A DNA stretch of 64,000 nucleotides, taken from positions 2,368,501-2,432,500 of the forward strand of contig NC_134366.1 of the NCBI RefSeq assembly GCF_035582795.1, written 5' to 3'. Shown in pieces: positions 35,371 to 47,600 of the stretch (the first letter of the stretch is position 1; every line of letters starts with the position of its first letter). Position numbers and translations under genes: made by a program. The notes under the pieces are model-generated. The model was not told where the DNA came from. It was given only the letters and a program-made list of their open reading frames with translations, and made no database searches. Origin of the DNA: Mycteria americana. Its lineage: Eukaryota > Chordata > Aves > Ciconiiformes > Ciconiidae.

Positions 35371-37619
35371 TTCTTGCTCTGTGCTGCTGTGTGTAGCTGG
35401 GTATGGTACTGCACTCGCTTCGAGGGGTGGATGCATCAAAAAGACAAACTGTTCGCTAAAAAAAGTGGTGATTTACAGGATGCGGATAATGTGTCAATGT
35501 TGGAGAGCCCAGATTGGGAGAGACTGCATACGTCATCCGATCTGTAGACAAATGTGTAGGCAAACATATTTCTTAAAAAAAATATTAAGAAATTTGTTGT
35601 GAAATCATTTATATGTCACTTCCTTTTCCACTGCATACAGGAAAGTGGTTTAAGGACTGTAACCCTCTCAAGTTTATAAACCTATTCTTGACTGTATTTA
35701 GAAGTAATTTAAAGCCATTTGTTTATTATTTTTTTCTGCCAACCTAGTCCTTTGCATGGTATTCTAAAGGACTTACATCTGTTCGTTGTTGGGGGTTTTT
35801 TTATTTGTTGTGGGTTGTTTTTTTTTCTTTTCTGGGTGGGAATACTGAAATGATATGTTTTATTGCAGGTGAGGCTTTTTTCAGTGTATGTTACAAAACC
35901 ATGAATATTCTGCGTCTTGTAATACAAGGAATTTCTAGTCATGTTTTAGGAGGAATAGAACAGTGAGTGACATAATGCTGAACTTCAGGTGGTGGGGTCA
36001 AAATGAAGTGATGGGATGAGGAGGGGAGAGAGATCCTGAATTTCGAGGAGTAGTTCCTTGTAGTAGACCAGCTGTGTGTGTGGCAGGAGGCCTCTAGCTC
36101 AGCATTTCTGAAATGGGATTGTCAAAACTTTAGGAAACATGGAGGAAAAAAACATCTTTTCATTTTGAAGGAGAGTAGCTGAGCTATCAGTGTTTACATC
36201 AGAGATGAAGTTGGTATATTTAACATTGCACAGCTCAAGTATGACGAGATGTCCTCCATGTAGCTGCTGTACAAGCTAACCAGAGAGAAGCAGAGGCAAG
36301 GTTCTGTTTTATAAAAGGCAAAGTGCTGCCGGTAGATGAGACCAAGAAGTTTCTTTAATATTGACTTGAGGAGAATAGAGTTACAAAAGTAATAGGATAA
36401 CCATGGCTTTTAGCTGCTCAAACCCCATAATTACAGGTTAATGCCCGACATTATATGACACAATGCATGAGTGTCATAGGTGAAGTACATATTTAATGCC
36501 TTTTTCCAGCTAACTTCAAATAGTTGTGACCGTTTCTTCTGTTGTTTGTTTAACATTGGTAAAATTTCTCATGTGTTTTAATCCGACTCCTTGAAGTCTG
36601 GTGTTAAATTATAGTATGCTGTTGAAAGTTCACGAATAGTGGCTCTGTTCTGTACCATTGATGACTGTTTTCATTGTTGAATAAAATCAATGTTGGTTAT
36701 CCGTATGTACACCTATATTTCTGCAAGGTTTAAATTTCTTCTCTGGGAAAGGAGAGAGAGAAGAAAATTAAAAAAAAAAAAAATCCTGCAGATCTGATGG
36801 TAATTAAAACGTCATTATATTGGGGAAAAATGTGCTGGAACAATGGATTTAATTACCACGTAGGTTTGTGCTTGGAAATTCTGGCCTCAGGCGCAGAAAG
36901 GAGCTGACTATGAGGCAAAGCCTTTAAGCTCTCAGGTGAGTCAAAAGTCATATGACCCATGGCATGTACACGTATATATACACAGGTCAAGTGACTGCTT
37001 CGTTTCTTCTCCTGGACTGAGAGGACTTGTTTTACTCTTAGATCCAGGGTTAAATACACATTCTCTATTCTTTACATATTTTTTCTTGTGGTAACAGCCA
37101 TAGTAAGATTTTTGCTTTAGCTTCAGGTTTTTTTACCTGATCTTTTGGACTTTGAAGAGAAAGAAATACTCAAGGGGGGGGAAAATTCTACCTACGGATG
37201 GACAGTTCTGTAAAGGCAGCAGCCCCCAAAAGGCTGCCTGAGAGTTCTGCATCTACAGATAGAGGTAAGGAGCTTGAGATATGGTTTAGGAAGATCTTTT
37301 TTTTATGGCACAGTTGTGAGGCTGCATCAGACATTAGTATTTTCACAACCTTAATGGTAGAGAGCAAGCCTGAGAGAAAATGCTGTCTTGATGGGGAGCT
37401 AGTGGTGGTTGGAGAGAGTTTGTGGAACTCTTAGCGTGTGAAGATGTGCTCTAGGCTGAGATTTTACAAAAGCTTAAGAGTCATTTGCTTGTTTACAATT
37501 TCTCCTTGCCTCCCTAGTATGGCTGTGCCTGGTTGAAGGTGGCTGTTGCTGTTAGCAAATTCTAGGAGTTGTTTTTCAGATGACATTATGCTCTGCAGTG
37601 CCTGTCCCAGCAGTGAGTG

Positions 37620-37790
37620 TTGAGAAACCTGCGTTTAGTTCCAGGTTTCCCTTGTGATCTTCTGCAAGGCGCGTAATCTTTCGCTGTCTTGGTTTCATCA
37701 TTATTTGTATATGTTATTTATAAAATAACATCTCAGGGCAACAGGTTGTTGTGAGCCCTGTGCTGATATTGATGAGATTTACAGAAACTG
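37620..37790 (+). mobile_element. Probable ancient MIR-like SINE
   Basis: GTGATCTTCTGCAAGGCGCG, TTGGTTTCATCATTATTTG, ATAAAATAACATCTCAGGGC and AGGTTGTTGTGAGCCCTGTG match in order the MIR core and 3' part (gtgaccttgggcaag, cagtttcctcatctgtaaaat, agggttgttgtgagg). Old, diverged copy in SNAP47 intron 1. Confidence 0.5.
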
Positions 37791-37914
37791 ATATAAGTAG
37801 CAAAGACTTGCACGGGGTGGGGGAAGGGGACGTCAGCTACTTTGTATGAGCTGAGATTTATTGTGTTCCTGAATGTGACGGACTGTTTTGATAGATGGGG
37901 AGGCTGCTGATGAA

Positions 37915-37915
<1 letters not shown>

Positions 37916-37951
<36 letters not shown>
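37916..37951. repeat. (ATT)12 microsatellite
   Basis: About twelve perfect ATT units in SNAP47 intron 1. Likely length-variable between individuals. Confidence 0.95.
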
Positions 37952-40900
37952 TTCTTCTGGGTCTGATGGGAGCTCTTTCAGTAAATTTCATTTGCCTTTG
38001 CAATATATTTAGGGTATGAGGAGTCTGAGGATGTAATACAAAAAGATGTTTATTTTTGTTTATTGTCTGTTTACTAGCATATTTACTTCAAACCTAGGCA
38101 GTTTCAAAAAGTTACACCTAATCTGGATTTGTAATTTGTAAATCCTGATTAATAAAGCCATAACATGATTTAGTTTCAACTGTCATTGGTTTCAAGACTA
38201 ATGTGACTTACGCCTTTGTTTAAACTGACACGGTTGTCAGTTATGGTAGCAGAAAGTATATCCTTATTAGCACATAATTGTGTATCTGTATTAGAAACAT
38301 TTTTCCACTTAAAGTATCCTGTAAAAGCCTGCTCAGGAATGCCACTGCTGAAGTTTGTTTCTTTGCAGTCACATTTGACTGATCGTTAAAAAGTATTTTT
38401 CTTCTGTTTCTTTGTGAATAACTTATTTTCTTTCTGTCATACAGAAGAAAAAAAAAAACCTTTTAAATAGAATTTAGAATCCTTGGCTACTCACAAAGCC
38501 CAGTCAGTCTGGAAAAAAACATTCGCTGTATCAGATCTGTCTGATCTAACCTTGCTGCATTAGAGGAATTGCCTTACTTTTCTAGATGGAGGAAATGAGG
38601 CCAAAGCTTTTAGCTGTTTCTCCAAATTATGAATTTATGTAGCAAATGATTGATAAAGCTGTTAGAAATCATATTTCCTAGAATTTGTTGTTGTTTTGTG
38701 GGCTGTAGCTACTAATTTAAATCAGGTTTCTGTGGGCTTTTTTTCCCCCCTCTCTTTGGCCCATAGTAAACTGCAGAGAGAGATGACTTCTCACTGGATT
38801 GCAGTTTTCTTAGGGCTAAACAGATTGAGAATTTTCACTTTAAACTCCAGCTGCTTTGTAAACTTGTGGCTTATTTTTTCCCCGTTTGCATCACTAGAAC
38901 TTATAATGCCATGGAAATAAGGTATGAAAACCAAAGTAAAGATTTTTGTGGAATATGACATACCGTGAGTAGTCACAAGATATCTCGTATTTCACCACGA
39001 GATAAGTCTCAATAATACTGAAGTTTTGAATATATTTAATAAAAGAAGTCATTGGAACTGGACGCAGAGTTAGAGAGCTCTATTTAAGGGATATTAATGA
39101 TACAACAGTCTGAAGGCACTTGGAGATCTTTGCTGTGTGCTATAAGAATTCACACCAGTGCTGCGTGAAAAAGGACTATTAGCTTTTTTATTTGCATTAG
39201 GATTCCTAGACATTTCCTTAAGGGAAACAGATCGTACTGAAGTAAAAAGGTGTAATTAGTGTCAACCTAACGGGAGATTTTGTGGTGGAGCTCTTCTCAT
39301 TTATTGTGCCATACAAGTAGCAGAAAACCTTGAGATAATGTTATGGTACTAATCTGTAAATTGTGCTATGATACATCAATGGCTTTGAGAAGATAATGAA
39401 TATGTGAGTAACTAAATTACCATTACATAATGGGAGTTCACAAAGAAGTTAGTCGTGGAATGTAATTGGTCTTTGGTGTACATGCTGAAAACCGTAGCAT
39501 TATGAAGGAGATGTTACAGGAAACAATCTGACCCTTGGGTACAAGAAGCCTCTTTGGAAGTGGGAGAGATGCCACTCCAGATACATTTCATTTAATTTAC
39601 TGTTCCAAATTTGAGATTGTTTTGGTGTAAGCAAGCCAGGCTTGAGGCGTATGACAGCTCCATGTTTTCGTGCTGGGATTCCAGATACCGGTGAGCAAGT
39701 CTTATAGGATTAATATTATGTCATCAAATAGCATCACGGGCTCCCAGGAAAACATGGCCTGTCACAGAGCTGCAATGAAATCACTATTGCCCTGACCATT
39801 GTGTGCCTTCATGCTGGGTGAACAGAGTCAGTTCTGCTGGCTCTTTTAAGCCTCTGCCGGTTCTGCTGCTTGCTTGCTCCGCTGTCACGTGCGCAGAGCT
39901 GCTCTGCATGCCAGGCCAGCAGCACCTTTTCCAATACCTCTATGGCATCTTTTTCTTCTTAACTTCCACTTGGGTCAGTCAGGGTTTTCCCAGCAGCACT
40001 GCTAAGTGGTTTCAGTTCTTCCCAAACTCCTATTTCCAAACATCGTTGGTAGTAACTGAGAAACAACGAATATTTCACAGAAGAAATACTACAGATTTTG
40101 GGGGTTTATTTTTGCTGCATTGTTCTACCAGAAGTTCTGTTATCCACTTGAGTTTTGTAGGGTAGGTATTTTTGCAAGTCTCCTGAGACCAAGAGTGATG
40201 GTCTGAGATAATGACAACTTCTGAAGAATATTTATCCATTTGTGGCTGTGTGTTTCTGCTCTTTAATGATTGTGAGTTCTGGTCGGTGGTGACTCTGGTT
40301 TTGCCTGCACTGTTGAATACATTGGATAGACATTCTGGGCGTGTTCTTAACATACCTGCATGTTGAGATACCAGAGTGGAAGGGGAAGGACCAGCTATTT
40401 ATTGTGATTGTTATAGATACATATTGATGAACTTGTGTTTTGGTATATTCTGGATTTTCTTCAGTACCTGTTGGTCTATGGGAAGCTGCTTCTGATGATG
40501 AGGTGGGGAATGGAAAACTTTTTACATTATCGCCTTCCAGTAAAAGGGGGTATGTGAAAGACTCAGAAAAGTTAGAAAAAGTTTTTCATGATTCTGTTTT
40601 TGGTAGGTTCCCCTCCACCTAAAAATATGAACACAGGCATGTGAACATATAGACTAATCTAATTATAAAGCACCTCCCCTGTCCAAAACAGCACAGCAGG
40701 TATTAAATATCCAGGGCATTAATGCAATAGTCATTTGAAGTTTGTGCTGTTGTAAATCACGTGCTGAAACATGATGAGAACATTATAAAAAGGGGAGGCA
40801 GTGCTGTTAGGGAGTGGGCAATAATATTGACAGTCCTGTTCAGAAAGGGCGAGCCTTTCTGAAGGAAATACTCAGATGGTTAGAAATGGTCACCAGATTT

Positions 40901-41082
40901 TGTAACCCATCTGCAGCTATTTCCAAATCTGTCTTGGGTGTGCACCTGAAAGGTTACAGTGAAAGTACTGGAAGCCAGCTGTGGATGGGATTAATTATTT
41001 AGGAGTGTGTTTTAACGTCAGCTTTTGTATGTTGCTAAGGATTCTTGGTTTTTTTTTTTTTTTTCTTTCTCTTTTATTCTAG

Positions 41083-41638
41083 TTTCTCCTTCTGGCTTTG
41101 AGAGCGTTGCTTTTGTAGAAGAGGATCTGAACGGCGAGCCGATGAACGAAGACATACGTATCCATAGCTGGCCTTGTTCTTACTACTTGGACACCAGCAA
41201 ACAATGGGTCTCTGGCAGACTCTCGCTGACTACTGTTGCGATCAAATTTGCAGCTGACAAGACTGGGGAGCTTTTGGTCAACTTCCATCTTTCTAGTATC
41301 AGTGAGATCAAGAAGGAATCTTCGAATTTAATCTTCAGCTCCCTTACCATCTTAGAGAAGAACACCAAGCACTGGTTCAGTTCTCTGCAACCCAACAGAA
41401 ATGTGGTATTCAACATCCTTGAGCACTTCTGGAGGGAGCAGTTGCTGTCAAGGCAAGGTGCAGGAGCAGAAGCAGCAGCTTTGCAGTCAACAAAGGGAAA
41501 AGAACTGACTGGGTTATTGACTGGATCGCAGAAACGACTGGAGGACACGGCAAAAGTGCTGCATTACCAGGGCGAGCAGTTTGATAACATCATGAGAGGA
41601 CTCAACAAGATCGAAGGGGATATGGATGTAGCAGACAG
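41083..41638 (+). CDS. SNAP47: SNAP47 exon 2: N-terminal domain and first SNARE motif
   Basis: The acceptor TTTTATTCTAG is preceded by a very strong T-tract (41049-41064) and the donor is gtacgg at 41639. The exon is open across its full length in the SNAP47 frame, so 59 nt before the conserved ATG (41142) read VSPSGFESVAFVEEDLNGEP. The exon carries IHSWPCSYYLDT, GELLVNFHLSSISEIKKE and NVVFNILEHFWRE, then most of the Qb SNARE helix. It ends two bases into the Arg166 codon. Confidence 0.93.
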
Positions 41639-44600
41639 GTACGGTACTGTAGCATCCTCTGAGCTAAGCAGTGGTTGTGGGATTGTATTGTTTATGCCTG
41701 AAATTTATGGGCCAGATCTACAGGGTCTTTAGGAAACTAAACTGTTGACTTTCACTGAAAGTTTAAGCCTGTGATGGTCTTCTGTGGAACTAGTTCTTGT
41801 TATGTTTCTGTATTTCTGTCCTCCCTTCTGTGCAACATTTTTTCACCCTCGTGAAGTTGTTTGTGTATATACACCTGTCCTTTCTCCTTCAAATAACTTT
41901 TCAAGCCCTTAGGAGTTTCAATCACAACTGGAAGAAATGGTAGAGATCTTCAAAGTATTAACACCCTGTAAGTTTTGAGAGAATAGGCAACTAGTTAGGG
42001 GAAAGAGATGCAAATTAATGTCCCCACTGAAGGACAAGGTATGGCATTCACATTTTTGTTAGATGTCCTAGAATATGTATAACTGAAAAGTATTGGAGGT
42101 TGGCTTTGGTTAATTTTGCCAGTCCTGGACCAGCCTGTTTTGCTGTTTGACAGCAAACACAACCACAGTTCTGCTTTTCTGGTTCTTTTCAAAGGAAATG
42201 TTGAATATGGCAGGTGGGCTGCTGACTTAATTTCCTAGAGTTTCCAGGAGTTTCCTAGAGTTATCAGGAGACAGCTGCCAATTAATCTTTAGTTCAAGTA
42301 GGTTGTACTCCTTTCTCTGTGCATGAAAGTCAGCTTTTGAGGCTGCTTTTTGCATACAAAGTGTGTGTAGTTGAGGGCTTTATATTTGCCCTTTCCTTCA
42401 CAAGAACTTACTTCCCAGCTACACACAGTAGTGAGGATTGGGTCTGTGGTGCAGATGTAGCCAGGGAAATGGCTGTAGAAAGAGTGTTCCTTATTTGTTC
42501 CCTTAAAAACTGCACTGCTTTTAACCTTACATGGAATACTTCGTGCCTTTAGGTCTGGGTGGAATAAAGACATTTTGAGGAAAAAATGAGCAGTGTTGAG
42601 CAACACTGAACTGCTGAGCTTTGTCTGCAGAGCATGGTAGTGCAAGAACTGGAGAGGCAGTACTAGACTATTTGTGGTAATCTCAATCAGGCACTTAAGG
42701 CAGTGTATTCAAAAAAAATAGCCACCAAATGCTGCCTTTAGACAACTGAAATAAGAAATGTGGAGCATGTTTGAGATGTTGCTTAACTTCAGCTGTTGCA
42801 GAACTCAATGTGAATAGTAAATGGTTGGTGTCTTAATCAGAACGTTATGACTTTACTGTTTAATGATTAACAAAGTGAATTATTCTATGCTATTTTGTGT
42901 GCTGCAAGTTGGATTCGATAGCAGTCCAAAATAGGCAGTAAGGTTAAGAGTAGTATGGTAATGTTTGAAGATATATATCTATGAGTGTCGTTGTGGAAGC
43001 TCTGACACCTGCATGAAGAAACAAACATAATAAAGTTCAAACTAGTTGTTTTTGGAAGAAGCACCTGTTTTTAGACTGATATCATGTCTAAAAGAAAGTG
43101 GTGATTGCACAATGATTCTGGTGATACTCTCCATACCCTTTAATGAAAAGCCAAGATAACCGAAAGCTTCAGCAATAGCTTTTAAAGTTCTGTAGCAATA
43201 AACAATGAGTAGGAAAATAAATACCTGCTCATTGTTTTTGGAAGAGAGTTTTGTTTTGGGTTAAGATGCACTGGGAGGTATTATTTGTCCTCATGAATCT
43301 GAAGAGCTAGATGCTTTGATTTAAGAATTGAAAAATAAAGGAAGGCATTGACCAAATGTTAGCTGAGATTCCATTTTATCTACAGTATGAAGAGTTTGGC
43401 CAGCTTGCTCGGAGGCTAAAATGCAGCCCAGAAGCCATTAGCAAAACTGTGTTTTAATTGCACTGTGCTTTTTGAGGCATTCTAACACTTAGTTTTCTAG
43501 CATAGTTTGTGTGTGTGTGTGTTTTCTCATGAAGCTGCTTCCCCCCTCCCTCCCCCCCGCCCAAAGTCTTCTCTTAAACTGATGACATTTTCTTCATGTC
43601 CTTAACCAATGTAGAAAATGGGGAAGACCGTGATTGAAGCTCATTTGATTGTTACATATTGGGTCATTCAGACTATTAACATAGATAAGTATGCTAATGT
43701 CTATTAAGGCTCTTTGACTTTTGCTTTCTTTAGAAACTTGATGAGAAGTAATGATATGGATAAGATCATGCAGGACTATTTTGCATGTGTAGCAGATTTT
43801 GTGCAGAAGGAAACTTTGTTACCAAACTTCTGTGTCTGCTGATTCAAGGTTATATGAGCGACATCAGTGTCTTTTATGAATAGAACCAGGTCCCTTTATC
43901 GACTTTCATATGTTTAAAACTTTGAATAACTTTATCTTGCCTGTATGTGTGGCCTTTTTTGGATTATTAATTCTGTTCTTGTATATGCCTGGGTATATAT
44001 AGCTGCTTTCAGTGGACCTGTGTGCAGATAAGCAGAGCTGAGTCTGACGTGCTAGCAGATGTTCAAAGACCAAAAATAAACAGAAAGCCAGATTCACTGG
44101 TTCCTTTTTAATATATTGCTATTAGAGGACAAGGTACTCTGGTTGCAAATTTTCGTTTGTATATAAGGACTGGTCATATAGTTTGTTGATACAGAGGGGT
44201 GACTCCTCTGTGGAAGGCCAGAGAAGTTGGCTGGAGCCTTTGTTAGGGCTGTGCGGCAGAAAAATCTTGACTGTAAATCAGACATCGCACAGCCAGGATG
44301 TCAATCCCTGGGGAAAGAGAGGAGGACACGGGTGAAGGCATAAAGTGATAAAAATGAAGGCTCAAAGCTATCCAGAATAAGTTACCACAAAGTAAATGGA
44401 GGTGTAGACTTGTCACGTTGCAGCTGCTTTTCAGTAAGTGAACGCACATGCTTTTCTCACGGTGGATGTGATGAAGCGAACCCATATTGCGGTAGGAATT
44501 TAATGACTTTGACTAGGTTAAGACACAGGCAGAAGCTGTCGTTGCCCTGAAGTGCCTTGTCGTAACTCTTTCATGCACCAAGAGGGCAGAAAACGTGCTT

Positions 44601-47600
44601 TGCATTCTGTAGAAATGAGATCGGGTCATTTGTTTCTGTTTAGTTACAGCAGGTAGGTTAGAGCATGGCTTTTAATTTGGAAGATGGAGCGTGCTAGCAG
44701 AGCCTAGGGCTTTTTCAGTCATTCTCTGTGTTGAACTTAAGTTGAACCTCATAGTTTCAGAATTCAGCCCTAAAACTATGATACTGTGCCATTTCAAATT
44801 CTGATGTTGTAGAACTTTCTGTTACATCTCCTTTGGTCTGTCCCGTCCCCACCCCTGTCCTGTGTCCGTCCGTCGTCCCCCCCCCCTTTTTTTTTAAGGA
44901 GTGTCGCAGCATTTTCAGAGGGCAGTGAAGAGCTCCAGAGCCGTTACTCGTGTTGCGTGCTATCTACATATATATCTGATGTTCATGCTTTAGTCGGGAA
45001 TAGATTCTTGGAACAATCCATTCTGCCTCCGCTATCCATGAATTCAGTGGTTGACTCCCAATATGACTTTTTCTGCTTTTCCTAGCAGGTGAATTTGTTT
45101 AAGTAGGTCTGTTCTGAAGCTGGTGCAGAACTTTGATGGCTAGTAAACAAAGCGTGTTCAGTTAGAGCTTCCTCTTCCAGATTAGGCTTTGTCTGCAGCC
45201 AAATTAAACAGGGTTTTAAAATTGCTGTCTTCTGTAGGCACGCTCTGGTTCTCTCATGGAAAATAAATCGTTACAAAAAGTATCTTGAGAGCAGCACTGC
45301 TGTACTGCATGTTTTATCAGGCAGTACCTTTCTAGAGTAAACTTAAAAGCAAATTAAATCAAGCTGGCTCTCCAAAATAGCAATGAAGCAGTAGTACTTT
45401 GTATTTTGGTCTGATAAGGCTTGCATCCCTAGGATTTAAGTCAGTAAATAGTCTTTTGTAGCATCAGTAAGATGACAGTGTTTCATTAGAGATTTTATTA
45501 CAAGTGGTCCAGCTTCATTAGAAGCATCTACTACAACTACCATGCCAGTGGCTTATGCCTAATCACTGGATGGTCTTTAAGGTATTTATGGGGTGAGAGG
45601 GACACAATTCTGATCTGGGTTGAACTTCCTTAGAGCTTTTTTTTGTTTGCTTGGTTTAAACATAACCTCTTCCCTCCCGTTAGTTAATTGAGAATCCATT
45701 TGTGCCTCCAGAGATGGCTTTCCTGTTCTGCTTAGTGGCTGATGGATAGGCTGAGAAATCTCCATTGAAAACATCCTGATCAGGCTAGTTGCCTGCAGGC
45801 TGGTTTGGTTTGTGGGATGCTTCCAGCCAGCTCACTGCTGTTTTCCAGTGAGGATTGGGTAGGGTTGTTTGAGCAGTGAATGCATCCCAGAGGGTTGACT
45901 TGCCTCTTCCTATGCCTGCCTGCAACTGGAGACGGGCCACTTGGGCTCAGACGTGAGGTGGGTACCAGAGGCTGCTGGTGGGTGAGAGAGGAGGTGGCTG
46001 GCTGCACAGTGGGAGGGAGGGGGAGGATATGAAGTTACTGTTGATTGTGTGGGGAGATGTAGTTGGCCCCAAAATTTCTTTCCAACCACCGAGGCTGAGT
46101 CATCCTAAAATACAGGATCCTCTGCTAGCAGGATGGGTTTGGGTGACAGGCAGGGGATGAGAGGAGAGTGGGAGAAACAGAGCGTTATAGGTGCTGACTG
46201 TGGCTCTGCCTCTAACTCCTGTCTGGACCTGGAGAGGGATGCTTACAGATAGACAGCACAGCACATGGAAAATCAAATCAAAACCACCACCTTTCCTCTC
46301 ATTCCCATTTTTTTGGTGGGAAGAGTATTGGTGGGAAGAGTACTGGTGAGGCTTAGACCAAAAGAGATCTGTGATTGCGATCCTTTCTTGGGAGAGGACC
46401 CCAGAAAAGGGGAATGGGCTATGCTGACAGAAAGTACCACAGAAGGATTGTGTCCTCCATATCACCGATTCTTCCTAACAGTGTGTTACATCTTTCTTGC
46501 CTGCAGCTGATAAACTTAGGTGCCTGCTTAGGTGCATCTTCTTGCTTAGAAATAAGGGGCTTGGCTCCCTGTGTTAGTTCTGGCTATACAGTGGTCTTCC
46601 TTGGGAGCAGTTGCTTAATTCTTCTGTAAAGTGAGTCCAGTTATCTTTAAGCTAAGGCACGAACTTGCCAGCAAGAAGGCTTGTCTCCTTCAGGAGCTAC
46701 ACCAGCATTGATGGTGAGGCAGACTCTGGATGCCAGTGGGCAGTCTCTGCTGGGCTTTTCAGCCTCAACCTTGCACTCCTAGTGTTTTAACTGGCAATGG
46801 GAATTCGGGAGTGGGAGCAAAGCAAAAGGTGGCATCAGACTGTGGGCTTAAGGTGTAAAGGAGTAGAAAAAGGCAGTGGTGGTGATGGCCAAGTGTGGAA
46901 GCATTGAGGTAAAAGGCAGTGTTAACTGAAGAACAGATGGGTGTAAATTGGCCTGAATAAATCCAGTTGGGAGTTGGATTTCTCACATCAGAACAGTGAG
47001 ATTCTGGGACTGCTTTCCAGCATGTTAGCAAATGAAGAAAAGCTGGTTTTTAAAATGGATGGATCCTGGTAAGCTGTGAATAGGCTTGAGGAGTGAAATA
47101 ACAGAGGGCCAGATTCATTATTAAGATATCTTTGTGGTAACTTGCTTTGAACTGGTGGGGTAGCACGACCCTCCTACTGGCTTTCACTCTAACACTCTCT
47201 TTTCTCCACTAGGTTGTTGACCGAGCTTGAATCTCCTTCTTGGTGGCCGTTTAGCAGCAAGCTCTGGAAAGTGCCATTGGAAACCAAGCCAAAGGAAACT
47301 GCCACAGTTTCCGATTCGAAGAACCAGGAAGGAATCATAATTAGAATTCCAGTTATTATCACCCACAGAACAGATTCAAATGTCAAGCCAGGAAAACTCA
47401 CGCTTTTTGCTTCTGGCTTGGAAATCAGTGACTGCAATTCTCAGGTCATTCACCGGTTTGAATCGAAGGATGTAGATGATATCAGAGTTCATACGCCATA
47501 TGAAATCAGTGTCCGTCAGAGATTTATTGGGAAGCCCGACACCTCTTACCGGCTCTTGTCAGCAAAGATGCCAGAAGCAATCCCCATCTTGGAGATGCAG

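Larger units (their letters stand above)
33388..41082 (+). other. SNAP47: SNAP47 intron 1 (7.7 kb)
   Basis: Non-coding apart from transposon remnants. It has a G-rich, CG-poor stretch after the CpG island (33.4-34.5 kb), a minus-strand CR1 piece (33726-34014), two probable ancient SINE fragments (about 35205-35370 and 37620-37790) and an (ATT)n microsatellite (37916-37951). No exon with good splice sites and SNAP47-compatible coding was found, although alternative 5'UTR exons cannot be excluded. Confidence 0.6.
41639..47212 (+). other. SNAP47: SNAP47 intron 2 (5.6 kb)
   Basis: No coding signal seen. It contains a 20-bp tandem duplication (42231-42270), a short GT run next to a C-rich tract (43507-43563), a C9/T9 tract near 44878-44897 and a 15-bp tandem duplication near 46313-46344. 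Confidence 0.55.

Noticed and set aside
39803..40165. 120-codon plus-strand frame in SNAP47 intron 1
   Set aside because: Cys- and Phe-rich translation without family resemblance, and no matching splice sites to SNAP47.
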